Shown here one piece after another: positions 52,130 through 60,708 of a stretch of 64,000 nucleotides of DNA. Both the position numbers and the translations under genes were made by a program. This DNA is from Mycobacterium sp. OAS707 (GTDB taxonomy: Bacteria > Actinomycetota > Actinomycetes > Mycobacteriales > Mycobacteriaceae): contig NZ_JADBDS010000005.1 in the NCBI RefSeq assembly GCF_014873705.1, positions 372,001 through 436,000 on the forward strand, in the 5' to 3' direction. How positions within the stretch are numbered: position 1 is the first letter of the stretch; each line of letters begins with the position of its first letter. Under the pieces are notes generated by a model. That model saw only the letters and a program-made list of their open reading frames with translations. It had not been told where the DNA came from and searched no databases.

Positions 52130-52379
52130 GCCGAGCAGAGGGCTGCTCATGCACTTGGTCGAACCTCAACCAGCACTTGACGAAATGGCGCGCGTGAGCC
52201 GACCCGGAGGCCGAGTCGGTGTGGTCGACTTCGACCAGACCTTACTGATCGATCCTATGACGAGCCCACCACCGACGCGCTGGTGCGCGGCTTCGCCGAT
52301 GACCCGCGATATTCGCATTGGCCGCAAACTTCGCCGCATGTTCGTCGAAGCCGGGCCGGGCCCACCAGTGGTCCAATAG
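52130..52379 (+). pseudogene. SAM-dependent methyltransferase remnant, frameshifted
   Basis: The frame reads LLMHLVEPQPALDEMARVSR-PGGRVGVVDFDQTLLID, the motif III-IV segment of a class I methyltransferase. After about 52260 homology shifts frame (TDALVRGFADD) and returns at IRIGRKLRRMFVEAG. The N-terminal SAM-binding loop is missing. Confidence 0.6.
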
Positions 52380-52573
52380 ACATTACAGCCGCCGGGGGCT
52401 GCCCGAGCAGTGCCAGAAGGTGCATGAAGACAGCTGAATGTGCTTGCCGCACAACATTTTTCGTGACTGAGCCGTCAGCGCAACAGTGCGGACCTGATCG
52501 GCCAGTGAAGTGATTGGCGTGGACATGCAGAACGCCCGCTTCGTGCGCGCCGCGAATCAGGGGCCCAGGCGAG

Positions 52574-52942
52574 TCAGGTCGCCCTGGCGCAGGCCGCGAT
52601 AAGCGCGTCAGGATCGTCGACGCTGACAGTAAGCTTTCTCAGTTCGATTGACATGCGGACTCCCTGTGCGGGCACGGGTGGTTCGATGACCAGATCGACA
52701 AGGCCCCGAGACGATCCGTTGACCAGCCAGCCACGTCGCGGCGAGCCGTGCACACCCCAGCCGAACACTCGGCGGGTACTTGGCTGAGCGCTGGCAATCG
52801 ACGCGAGCGGAATGGTCGCGTCGAATGCCCAGCCCATCTTCACCTGCAGATTGGCGCCCGAAACGGCGACGGTGCTGGCTTTCGGCCCTAGTCCCAACGG
52901 AATAGTCAGCGGAAGCATCCAGCGGTCGTAGCGAAGGTTCAT
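52574..52942 (-). CDS. Conserved-type hypothetical protein (122 aa)
   Basis: A beta-rich protein: RYDRWMLPLTIPLGLGPKAS, MGWAFDATIPLASIASAQPS, VHGSPRRGWLVNGSSRGLVD and a final DDPDALIAACARA. The pattern suggests a PH-like or bacterial PH-related fold. GGAGATCACC lies upstream of the ATG at 52942. It is intact among pseudogenes, so probably functional; role unknown. Confidence 0.6.
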   Translation of the reverse strand: MNLRYDRWMLPLTIPLGLGPKASTVAVSGANLQVKMGWAFDATIPLASIASAQPSTRRVFGWGVHGSPRRGWLVNGSSRGLVDLVIEPPVPAQGVRMSIELRKLTVSVDDPDALIAACARAT

Positions 52943-53773
52943 TCTGGGGTGATCTCCATATCGTTGGTCACCGCACCGGCACATCATCTGAGACAAGAGT
53001 CAGCGCACGTGCTTGAGTTCGAAATCATAAGTGCTAGTAAACGGCCGTGTGAACGCATCGGAATTAATTGCCTGAGTTGTCCTCTCGCCAGTACCTTCCG
53101 CATCACACACCGCCCACACGTCGGCAGGTCGTGACATGCGCCGTAAACGCGATCGGGCCGGTTACATTCGTGCTTGCCGTTAATCCACGGTGTCGGCATG
53201 CAGAGGCCGTACACCATTTCCGCGTTCGACCGCTGTATGCCAGGACGCTTCGAGTGCCTAACGACCGAGGATATTGGGATCGGGCCCTGTCGGTGACGCG
53301 AGCACGGCCGGCGGTGCGGATTCCAGCAAGTAACGTCGGATTCTTCGCAGCACGAACGATTTATCAGAGCGATCGATGTACAGACACAGACGTTAGCGTT
53401 GCCGCACAAGCTAGTTCGTCATTCTGACGAATCGCGGCGCTGGGACCCAGGAGGTGTTCGAGGCGGTGCCAAATTCGGGGATCCAGTGCGGCTTTTGTCG
53501 TGATGATGGACTGTGGGGCGGGGTGACGTCGAACTCCGATTGCACTGGTGCAGAGCAGATGTCACGCGCGGGTAAGTCCGCCTGGGCAGTTTGGGTTGGA
53601 TCGTTGACGAGTTGCCCACCAAGCCGGATGTTTCCTGTGAACTTGCTGGATCTACCCGCAATTTACCTGATAGCAAATAATACTTGCGTTGGAATGATCC
53701 CTCAAAACGCTTGGCCTACACACAAATGATGTGATAGTCGAGGAGCAGCGAATCGCCACGTAGCTAAGGATCG
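52943..53773. other. Gene-free stretch including duplicated segment
   Basis: No supported gene. The left part (to about 53370) is unremarkable. The right part belongs to the 0.55-kb duplication described separately. Confidence 0.5.
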
Positions 53774-53925
53774 ATGATGGCCGCTATCGTTCGCCACTCC
53801 TTGACAGCCGGTATCGCCATAGCGGGAGCAAGCTTCTGGTTGGCGGCCCCGCACGGTGCGCCGGCTGCGTCGGCTCCGCCGGCGCTACTCCTGGTCTCGA
53901 TGGATTCGCCGCTGCCCCTGGCGCC
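53375..53925. repeat. Segmental duplication, copy A
   Basis: About 550 bp resembling 60161-60708 closely, from GATGTACAGACACAGACGTT through GTGTTCGAGGCGGTGCCAAA, GTTGACGAGTTGCCCACCAA and ACTTGCGTTGGAA to the first 50 codons of a PGRS-type gene. Many substitutions and small indels separate the copies. The match stops abruptly inside the coding region. Confidence 0.8.
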
Positions 53926-53965
53926 TGTGCCAAAGCCTTCTCGGCCCCCCTTTCAAGGACGCTAG
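53774..53965 (+). pseudogene. Truncated PGRS-type gene (N-terminus only)
   Basis: 63 residues: IVRHSLTAGIAIAGASFWLA, then the spacer ending LDSPLPLAP-like, after which the frame runs into VPKPSRPPFQGR and a stop. It equals the N-terminus of the 509-residue protein at 60557 but has lost the whole glycine-rich part. Possibly still exported as a short peptide. Confidence 0.7.
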
Positions 53966-54455
53966 GCAGCGCTCCCGTCGGGCGACTCCCGGTTAGAGAC
54001 GAGACACCATCGCGATATAGAAGCCGCGAGCCGGGCAATAGCGGTCGACTTGGGCATCGTTGGCATGCGACGGTGAACCCATGGCGGCCGGCCTTCGCGC
54101 GCAGCATGGAAGGCGTCGAAGAAGTGCTGTTCACCATCCACCCCGACCGCTGGCTCACCGCCGACTTCACCGGCGATCTTCAATCACTCCACGGGAATGT
54201 TGCAGGGCAGGCATCGGGTTTGCCGATAACCGTGTCGGCAACTCGACACCGTGCAAAAATTGACGCTGACGTAGAGAGATTGGGCCATCGTACGCAGCAC
54301 GGGGGATGAGCGCATGAAAGTCGGACTCGCAGTCTTCGGGATGCCCGGTGGGGGCGCCATATGCCTCGCACCACTGTCGATAATCACGTCTGGAGCAGTC
54401 CGGGCCGACTCGCGCGTTGCGATGAATCGGAGATCCCGCAGCACGGTGGGCCACC
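53966..54455. other. Region with a possible protein fragment
   Basis: About 490 bp. A forward frame near 54073-54190 reads NPWRPAFARSMEGVEEVLFT followed by IHPDRWLTADFTGDLQ, which has real-protein character but no family match and no clear boundaries. The rest shows nothing. Confidence 0.35.
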
Positions 54456-55037
54456 ATGACTGACGGACCACAGGGGCGCGATTGGTGGCAGGCGTCGGAC
54501 AAGAAGTGGTACCCCCCAGAGGATCACCCTCAGTACATAGCATCGCTACCGCCCCCACCCGTCGCCTCGACGGCCGCCCAGCTGCGGGCGGATCCCCAGC
54601 GGCTCAGCGACGCCGAACGCGCTCGAATCCTGACCCAAGAACTGGCGTTTGTTACCCAGCCCACCAGCTACACCGGAACAGTCGGCCCTAATGGGAGAGT
54701 CAGCTTGGGCGCACGCGGCCCGAAAATTAAGCAGCGTGGCCAGTTCTCGGCCGTGGTTTGGACGGGCATGGATTACGCGCACCCGGCGTATATCGTCTTA
54801 CACCTGCTATTTACCGTTATGACCTGCGGTACCTACTTGCCGTTCTGGTGGTGGGGACTGCGCAAGAAGCCCAAGGTGTACACCGTGGCCGTCGATGAGC
54901 ACGGCAACATCACTCACACCCAGCACGAAATCTCTTTAGCCCAACGTATCCAACGCTGGTTGGTGCTGGTCGTGTTGGTGTGGTGGCTCTGGCAGGTCAT
55001 GCAGCTGCTGAACGCATATGGACAGATGCAGACATGA
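54456..55037 (+). CDS. Membrane protein with DUF2510-like N-terminal motif (193 aa)
   Basis: The N-terminus carries RDWWQASDKKWYPPEDHP, similar to the short tryptophan-rich DUF2510 motif of actinobacterial membrane proteins. Two or three helices follow (YIVLHLLFTVMTCGTYLPFW at about 115-135 and WLVLVVLVWWLWQVMQLL at about 168-186). Function unknown. It ends 119 bp before the first TIR gene on the same strand and could share its transcript. Confidence 0.72.
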   Translation: MTDGPQGRDWWQASDKKWYPPEDHPQYIASLPPPPVASTAAQLRADPQRLSDAERARILTQELAFVTQPTSYTGTVGPNGRVSLGARGPKIKQRGQFSAVVWTGMDYAHPAYIVLHLLFTVMTCGTYLPFWWWGLRKKPKVYTVAVDEHGNITHTQHEISLAQRIQRWLVLVVLVWWLWQVMQLLNAYGQMQT

Positions 55038-55156
55038 GGTTTGCCGTCATCCTGGCGGCGGTTGGCTTAGCGGTTCTTCCGCCTGCGTGCGGACAGCGGT
55101 GATCGCGCCGGTGCTTACCGGGCGATCTGCCGCCGGTAGATCTTCTGCGCCACGAG

Positions 55157-56401
55157 GTGAGAGTGGTGCAACCAGTGGCCCATGACGTGTTCATCAGTCA
55201 TTCCTCGTTGGACAAGACCGCCGCCGATGCCGTCTGTGCGGCCCTTGAGGCCAGGGGCATTCGCTGCTGGATCGCGCCCCGCGACATCAGGCCAGGTCAA
55301 GATTGGGCCGCTGCGATCGTCGATGCGATCCGCGGCGCCCAGATCCTTGTGTTGGTGTTCAGCGGGCACGCCAACGACTCGCCGCAGGTCCGACGCGAAG
55401 TCGAACGCGCGGCCAATCTGGGCAAGGGGCTGCTTCCGCTGCGCATCGAGGATGTCAAGCCGCAGCAGTCCCTCGAGTACTACCTCAACGAACCGCACTG
55501 GCTGGACGCGATCACCAAACCCTTTGCCGCGCATCTGGATAAGCTGGCCGATGCGTGCGTGGGCATGCTGGACTTCACCGGGCGATCACCCCAAGATATG
55601 CCAACTATTTCACGTCGGCCGGCCGACGACCGACTGGCCATGCCGTGGTGGCGCCGTCAGCGCAAGGCGGTGACGGTAGCGCTTATCGCCGCGGCAGTGG
55701 TGGCTGTGGTCGTCGCTGCCGGCATCACCGTGCACCTGCTGACACCCGTTCCAACACACGACGCCGCACCGAGTCCCACCCCAACCGCCCCAGCCCCTGT
55801 TCCCTCGGTCGCCGCGCCCGTCCCAGCCGTCGCCCCAGCCGGGAACTCCGACCCGCGCGCACAGATCGTTCAGCTCACGGGCTCATGGTCCGACCAAGGC
55901 TTCACCGACGCCATCATCAACCGCGACACCACCATCGTCGCGCTGTACCTCAAGTCGGGCATGAAGGCAACGACCCTTCACCAAGGCGCGAGTGCCATCC
56001 TCTACGGATTTCAAGGCGTGCCCCAGAACGGCGATCCAGTCGATCTGGTCAAAACCTTCCAAGCCAACGGTTTCCAGCTCGACGACCAGCTGCAAGACAA
56101 CGTTCTGATGCACAAGCTGATCGACGTCTTTCCGTTGCCATTCGATACGCCCCTGACGCCGAAGGGCTACACGGGCGGATATCAGGATGGAACATTCGTC
56201 GGCTCTTTGCTGTTCTGGATCGTCCAGCGGGCGGCCGGGTCGGGGCCCACCGACCAAGACACCCAGGTCATCGACTACTTGACGAGCCAAGGCGCGGATT
56301 GCAAAGTGCCACTGTCCTTTTTGGAATTCAACAAGAACATGCTAGACGACACGAGTCCATATCAGCCGCTGCTCACGATGATGCAAAAGTGTGCAAAGTG
56401 A
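55157..56401 (+). CDS. Transmembrane TIR-domain protein 1 (TIR-TM-ankyrin-like)
   Basis: A 414-residue protein. Residues 8-140 form a TIR domain: HDVFISHSSLDKTAADAVCA, RCWIAPRDIRPGQDW, and NDSPQVRREVERAANLGKGL-LPL. Glu81 in the last motif aligns with the NADase Glu of SARM1-type TIRs. WWRRQRK then a helix (171-195) places the TIR inside and the C-terminus outside. After a Pro-rich stalk, residues 236-414 show ankyrin-like units (FTDAIINRDTTIVALYLKSG; DTQVIDYLTSQGADC) and two Cys. GTG start; 55175 is the start equivalent to its paralogues. Confidence 0.82.
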   Translation: MRVVQPVAHDVFISHSSLDKTAADAVCAALEARGIRCWIAPRDIRPGQDWAAAIVDAIRGAQILVLVFSGHANDSPQVRREVERAANLGKGLLPLRIEDVKPQQSLEYYLNEPHWLDAITKPFAAHLDKLADACVGMLDFTGRSPQDMPTISRRPADDRLAMPWWRRQRKAVTVALIAAAVVAVVVAAGITVHLLTPVPTHDAAPSPTPTAPAPVPSVAAPVPAVAPAGNSDPRAQIVQLTGSWSDQGFTDAIINRDTTIVALYLKSGMKATTLHQGASAILYGFQGVPQNGDPVDLVKTFQANGFQLDDQLQDNVLMHKLIDVFPLPFDTPLTPKGYTGGYQDGTFVGSLLFWIVQRAAGSGPTDQDTQVIDYLTSQGADCKVPLSFLEFNKNMLDDTSPYQPLLTMMQKCAK

Positions 56402-56470
56402 ACAAACGACCAGCCGGTCATCCAGCGGCGTATCCGAATGTGGTGCCACAACGTGGAAGCGGTATCGGCG

Positions 56471-57700
56471 ATGGCCCATGACGTGTTCATCTGTCATTCC
56501 TCGTTGGACAAGGCCGCCGCCGATGCCGTCTGTGCGGCCCTTGAGGCCAGGGGCATTCGCTGCTGGATCGCACCCCGCGACATCAGGCCAGGTCAAGATT
56601 GGGCCGCTGCGATCGTCGATGCGATCCGCGGAGCCCAGATCCTTGTGTTGGTGTTCAGCGGGCACGCCAACGAGTCGCCGCAGGTCCGACGCGAAGTCGA
56701 GCGCGCGGCTAATCTGGGCAAGGGACTGCTTCCGCTGCGCATCGAGGATGTCAAGCCGCAACAGTCCCTCGAGTACTACCTCAACGAACCGCACTGGCTG
56801 GACGCGATCACCAAACCCTTTGCCGCGCATCTGGATAAGCTGGCCGATGCGTGCGAAGGCATGCTGGCGGTCACCGGGCGATCGCCACAAACGATGCCAG
56901 GTATTTCTCCGCGGAGCGCTGGCACCGACCGGGCCGGGCGGTGGTGGCGCCGTCGGCGCAAGCCGGTGACGCTGGCGCTTATCGCCGCGGTAGCGATTCT
57001 GCTCGCCGTTGCCGGCATCACCGTTCACCTGCTCCGACCAGATCCAACACACCGATCCCCGTCGAGTCCCGGGGCGGCCGCTACTGGTCCGTCTTTTGGC
57101 TCACCCACCCCGGTCAGTCCTGCGGAGAGCAACGCGGCCCGCGCCCAGGTCGTTCAGCTCACCGGCTCTTGGTCCGATCAGGGGTTCGTGGATGCGATCG
57201 TCGGCCGCGACACCAACATCGTGGCGCTGTACCTCAAGTCAGGCCTGAAGGCGACCACCCTGGAACAGGGCACAAGTGCGATCGTCTACGGATTTCAGGG
57301 GGTCTCACAGGACGGCGATGCCGTTGACTTGGTGAAGACCTTCCAAGCCAACGGCTTCAAGGTCGACGACCAACTGCAAGACAGCTTTCTCCTGGGCAAG
57401 CTCACCAACGATTTCTTACCGTTGATGTTCGGCTCGGAACAGGCGCCGAGGGGCTACACGGGTGGCTATCAGGATGGAAAATTCGTTGGCTCCCTGCTGT
57501 TCTGGATTGTCCAGCGGGGCGTCTGGATGGGTCCTACCGACCAAGACATCCAGGTGATCAACTATTTGATCAGTCAAGGCGCGGATTGCAAGGTGCCCCT
57601 TTCATTCCTCAACTACAACGGCAGAGAAAGAACCAATAAGGTAACAGGCACCAATCCATACGACCAGCTGATTCCGATGATGCAGGACTGCGCCAAGTGA
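56471..57700 (+). CDS. Transmembrane TIR-domain protein 2
   Basis: A 409-residue tandem paralogue. The TIR domain (residues 2-134) is nearly identical to copy 1, including the Glu75 of QVRREVERA. The helix follows WWRRRRK (about 165-188) and the stalk is GSPTPVSPAESNAA-type. The outer domain diverges more: FVDAIVGRDTNIVALYLKSG, NDFLPLMFGSEQ, DIQVINYLISQGADCKVPLS. Two Cys are kept (GADCK and QDCAK). Starts 69 bp after copy 1. Confidence 0.82.
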   Translation: MAHDVFICHSSLDKAAADAVCAALEARGIRCWIAPRDIRPGQDWAAAIVDAIRGAQILVLVFSGHANESPQVRREVERAANLGKGLLPLRIEDVKPQQSLEYYLNEPHWLDAITKPFAAHLDKLADACEGMLAVTGRSPQTMPGISPRSAGTDRAGRWWRRRRKPVTLALIAAVAILLAVAGITVHLLRPDPTHRSPSSPGAAATGPSFGSPTPVSPAESNAARAQVVQLTGSWSDQGFVDAIVGRDTNIVALYLKSGLKATTLEQGTSAIVYGFQGVSQDGDAVDLVKTFQANGFKVDDQLQDSFLLGKLTNDFLPLMFGSEQAPRGYTGGYQDGKFVGSLLFWIVQRGVWMGPTDQDIQVINYLISQGADCKVPLSFLNYNGRERTNKVTGTNPYDQLIPMMQDCAK

Positions 57701-57705
57701 AGGGC

Positions 57706-57722
57706 CGGGGAATCAATCCCCG
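57706..57722. terminator. Hairpin after TIR gene 2
   Basis: CGGGGA-ATCAA-TCCCCG, 6-bp stem, 6 bp after the stop of TIR 2 and 48 bp before TIR 3. No T-run. It may attenuate read-through between the two genes. Confidence 0.4.
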
Positions 57723-57769
57723 AGCGGCGCAGGCGAATACGGCGCCACTAAGGGCGGGCGGTATCCGCT

Positions 57770-58951
57770 ATGGCGCATGACGTGTTCATCTGTTATTCCT
57801 CGTTGGACAAGACCGCCGCCGATGCGGCCTGCGCGGCCCTTGAGGCCAGGGGCATTCGCTGCTGGATCGCGCCCCGCGACATCAGGCCAGGACAGGATTG
57901 GGCCGCTGCGATCGACGAGGCGATCCGCGGCGCCCAGATCCTTGTCTTGGTGTTCAGTGGCCACGCCAACGACTCGCCGCAGGTCCGACGCGAAGTCGAA
58001 CGCGCGGCCAATCTGGGCAAGGGGCTGCTTCCGTTACGTATCGAGGATGTCAAGCCGCAACAGTCCCTCGAATTCTATCTCAATCAACCGCACTGGCTGG
58101 ACGCGATCACCAAACCCTTTGCCGCGCATCTGGATAAGCTGGCCGATGCATGCGTGGGCATGCTGGACCTCACCGGGCGATCACCCGAAGACATGCCGAG
58201 CGTTTCTCCACGACTCCCGCGGCCTCAGGCAGCCGTGCCGTGGTGGCGCCGTCAGCGCAAGCAGCTCACATTGGCGCTCATCGCCGCGGCAGTGGTGGTT
58301 CTGGTCGTCGTAGCCGGCATCACCGTTCACCTGCGGACGCCAACTCCAGCACCAGATGCCGCACCGAGCCCCACCCCGGCCACGCCAACGGTCAGCCCCG
58401 CCGAGAGCAACGCTGCCCGCGCCCAGGTCGTTCAGCTCACCGGCGCCTGGTCCGACCAGGGATACCACGATGCGATCGTCAACCGCGACACCAGAATCGT
58501 TGCGCTGTACCTTAAGTCGGGTAAGAAGGCGACCACTCCTTACAAAGGTGCAAGTGCCATCCTCTACGGATTCCAAGGCGTCCCCCAAAACGGCGACCCC
58601 GTCGAGCTGGTCAAAACCTTCCAAGCCAACGGCTTCAAGGTCGACGACGAACTAGAAGACAGCTCCCTCATGAGCAAGCTCACGAACTCCGCGTTTCCGC
58701 AGCAATTCCATACGGACCTGACGCCGAAGGGCTACACGGCCGGCGTCGCAGGCGGGACATTCGTCGGCACCTTGCTATTCTGGATCGCCCAGCGCGACCT
58801 TTGGGTTGGCACCGACCAGGACATCAAGGTCGTCAACTACCTGATCAGTCAAGGCGCGGATTGCAAGGTGCCGTTGTCCTTCGAAGATTCCACCCACAAT
58901 GCGAACGCTGGCACCTCGCCTTACAAGGAGTTGCAGAGCTGCGCCAAATGA
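57770..58951 (+). CDS. Transmembrane TIR-domain protein 3
   Basis: A 393-residue tandem paralogue. TIR residues 2-134 are again almost the same (IDEAIRGAQ instead of IVDAIRGAQ, Glu75 kept). Membrane helix about 165-188 after WWRRQRK. The outer domain has YHDAIVNRDTRIVALYLKSG, NGDPVELVKTFQANGFKVDD and DIKVVNYLISQGADC, with the final SCAK. It lacks a few residues of the copy 1 stalk and tail. No other enzyme or sensor gene is next to the tandem. Confidence 0.82.
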   Translation: MAHDVFICYSSLDKTAADAACAALEARGIRCWIAPRDIRPGQDWAAAIDEAIRGAQILVLVFSGHANDSPQVRREVERAANLGKGLLPLRIEDVKPQQSLEFYLNQPHWLDAITKPFAAHLDKLADACVGMLDLTGRSPEDMPSVSPRLPRPQAAVPWWRRQRKQLTLALIAAAVVVLVVVAGITVHLRTPTPAPDAAPSPTPATPTVSPAESNAARAQVVQLTGAWSDQGYHDAIVNRDTRIVALYLKSGKKATTPYKGASAILYGFQGVPQNGDPVELVKTFQANGFKVDDELEDSSLMSKLTNSAFPQQFHTDLTPKGYTAGVAGGTFVGTLLFWIAQRDLWVGTDQDIKVVNYLISQGADCKVPLSFEDSTHNANAGTSPYKELQSCAK

Positions 58952-59487
58952 GCGCCGGGAAGCCACTTCTCGAGCAACCCTTGCAAAATTGAAGCAGCGC
59001 CAGTCGACGCGGCTAAAAAAGGCGCAAAGCCATAACGGCTGAGCGGCTGCCGCCGACCCACAGGATGTTTGGATCGACTCCACGCAGCCAATCACATAGC
59101 GGGACTCGGGAATCCAGCGCCGACCGTCAAACGGTCGCCCTGTTCTTGAATAAGACTGGTCGTCGCCTCAAGTTCCGCTAAAAAGTCCGCCTGCGCACAG
59201 GAGAAATCTGTCGCCTGGCCTCAGTGACACCCGGGCGTAGTCAATATCCGCGTCCGGACCGGGGCCGATCGCCCGAGTACGCGTGCGACGCGTCGGGATC
59301 AAAGATTCGTGTGATCAATGTGTGATGAATAAGGAAGGTGCGGTCGTCCTCCGTCATTCTGGTCGTGTCCAAGCCGACCCGGTTTACTCGAACGGAGTCG
59401 ATCTGGGATCTCGCCTACGGCGACCCGCTACGGATCGCCGCACACCGAGTAGGCATCGCGGCGGCGGCCGAGGGGTAATGCAGACGT
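58952..59487. other. Intergenic region, no gene seen
   Basis: About 535 bp. A leftward frame near 59110-59215 reads ATDFSCAQADFLAELEATTS and then LIQEQGDRLTVGAGF, which is protein-like, but it has a stop directly upstream and no start. Nothing else is supported. Confidence 0.4.
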
Positions 59488-59913
59488 CTACTTGCGTGGG
59501 TCCGGCCACGGCGGCGGCCCATTGTGCTCTCCTCGCTGAGGCGGCGAGTTCCACTGCGGTGGCGGGGGAGGAGGTGCAGCGCCGTGGTTTTGAGGCCAGC
59601 CCGTCCCGGGCGGCGGGTACGGCGGCCGCTGATATGACTGCCATCCGGCTGGCGGGTATCCGGCCGGTCCATGCCACCCCGGCGGCGGCGGATACTGCCC
59701 TCCCTGGTAGGGCACATCGTAGGGCGGCCATCGAGGCGGAGGCTGTCCAGGCTTCCCGGTGTTGCGCGACCGCATCACGAGGATGACGACGGTGATAGTG
59801 ACCAACGCGATCGGCACCGCCATGTACCCGATTGCGCGGAAGGGATGGCTACCGGCGTCGGGGCCAGCCACGAAGATCAGATCAACAGGCACACACCCAT
59901 TGTGGGGCAACAT
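59488..59913 (-). CDS. Pro-rich single-helix membrane protein
   Basis: About 141 residues: a short N-terminus, one helix (about 30-48, MAVPIALVTITVVILVM), then a Pro/Tyr/Trp-rich tail of PPPGW and PPYPPPG units ending GPPPWPDPRK. Such tails occur in actinobacterial envelope and cell-division proteins and can bind partner domains. The start is uncertain: ATG 59913 or GTG 59892, neither with a good ribosome site. Confidence 0.6.
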   Translation of the reverse strand: MLPHNGCVPVDLIFVAGPDAGSHPFRAIGYMAVPIALVTITVVILVMRSRNTGKPGQPPPRWPPYDVPYQGGQYPPPPGWHGPAGYPPAGWQSYQRPPYPPPGTGWPQNHGAAPPPPPPQWNSPPQRGEHNGPPPWPDPRK

Positions 59914-60160
59914 CGTGTAACCAGTGATCCTCAATCCAAGGCCGACCGAGAAGCGGCAAGTAGGCGCAGAAGTCCAGACTTGTTGAAGCCGCATCGCGGC
60001 GGGACTGGTACGGCGCGCAATACGGTCCCCGCGTCAGTCCCCCCAAAGGGGGAGAGGCATCCCGGTGAAGCCACCGTCGGGGCCGTTGCTAACTAGGGCG
60101 CGCCTCCCACTGTCGGACCGAATAACCAATTCCAGGCCTGTCACGTCGCTGATGTCGATA

Positions 60161-60708
60161 GATGTACATACCGACATTTAGCGTTGCCGCACACGCTGAT
60201 TCGTCATTCCGACGGATCACGGCGCGGGGAAAGTCAGGTGGTGTTCGAGGCGGTGCCAAATTCGGGGATCCAGTGGCTCTTGTCGCGATGATCGCCTGTG
60301 TGGGGCTCGGAGATGTCGAACTCCGATGCACTGGTGCAGAGCAGATGTCACGCGCTGGCAGGTCCGTTTCGGCAGTTGGTCGGATCGTTGACGAGTTGCC
60401 CACCAAGCTGGATGTTTCCTGTGAACTTGTTGAATCGATCCGTAATTAACCTTCTAGCAAATATTACTTGCGTTGGAAAAATCATCGAAAACGCTTGGCC
60501 TACATATAAATGATGTGCTATTAAGAGTCAGCGAATCGTCCCGTAGCTAAGGACCGATGATGACCGCTATCGTTCGCCACTCCTTGACAGCTGGTATCGC
60601 AATAGCGGGAGCAAGCTTCTGGTTGGCGGCCCCGCACGGTGCGCCGGTTGCGTCGGCTCCGCCGGCGCTACGGCTGGTCTCGGTGGATTCACCGCTGCCA
60701 CTGGCGCC
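60161..60708. repeat. Segmental duplication, copy B
   Basis: Matches copy A (53375-53925). It includes the upstream region and the first 50 codons of the intact PGRS-type gene, so copy A is likely the derived or truncated one. The shared leader GTAGCTAAGG(A/C)TCGATGATG gives the ribosome site. The stretch 59914-60556 has no supported gene otherwise. Confidence 0.8.
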
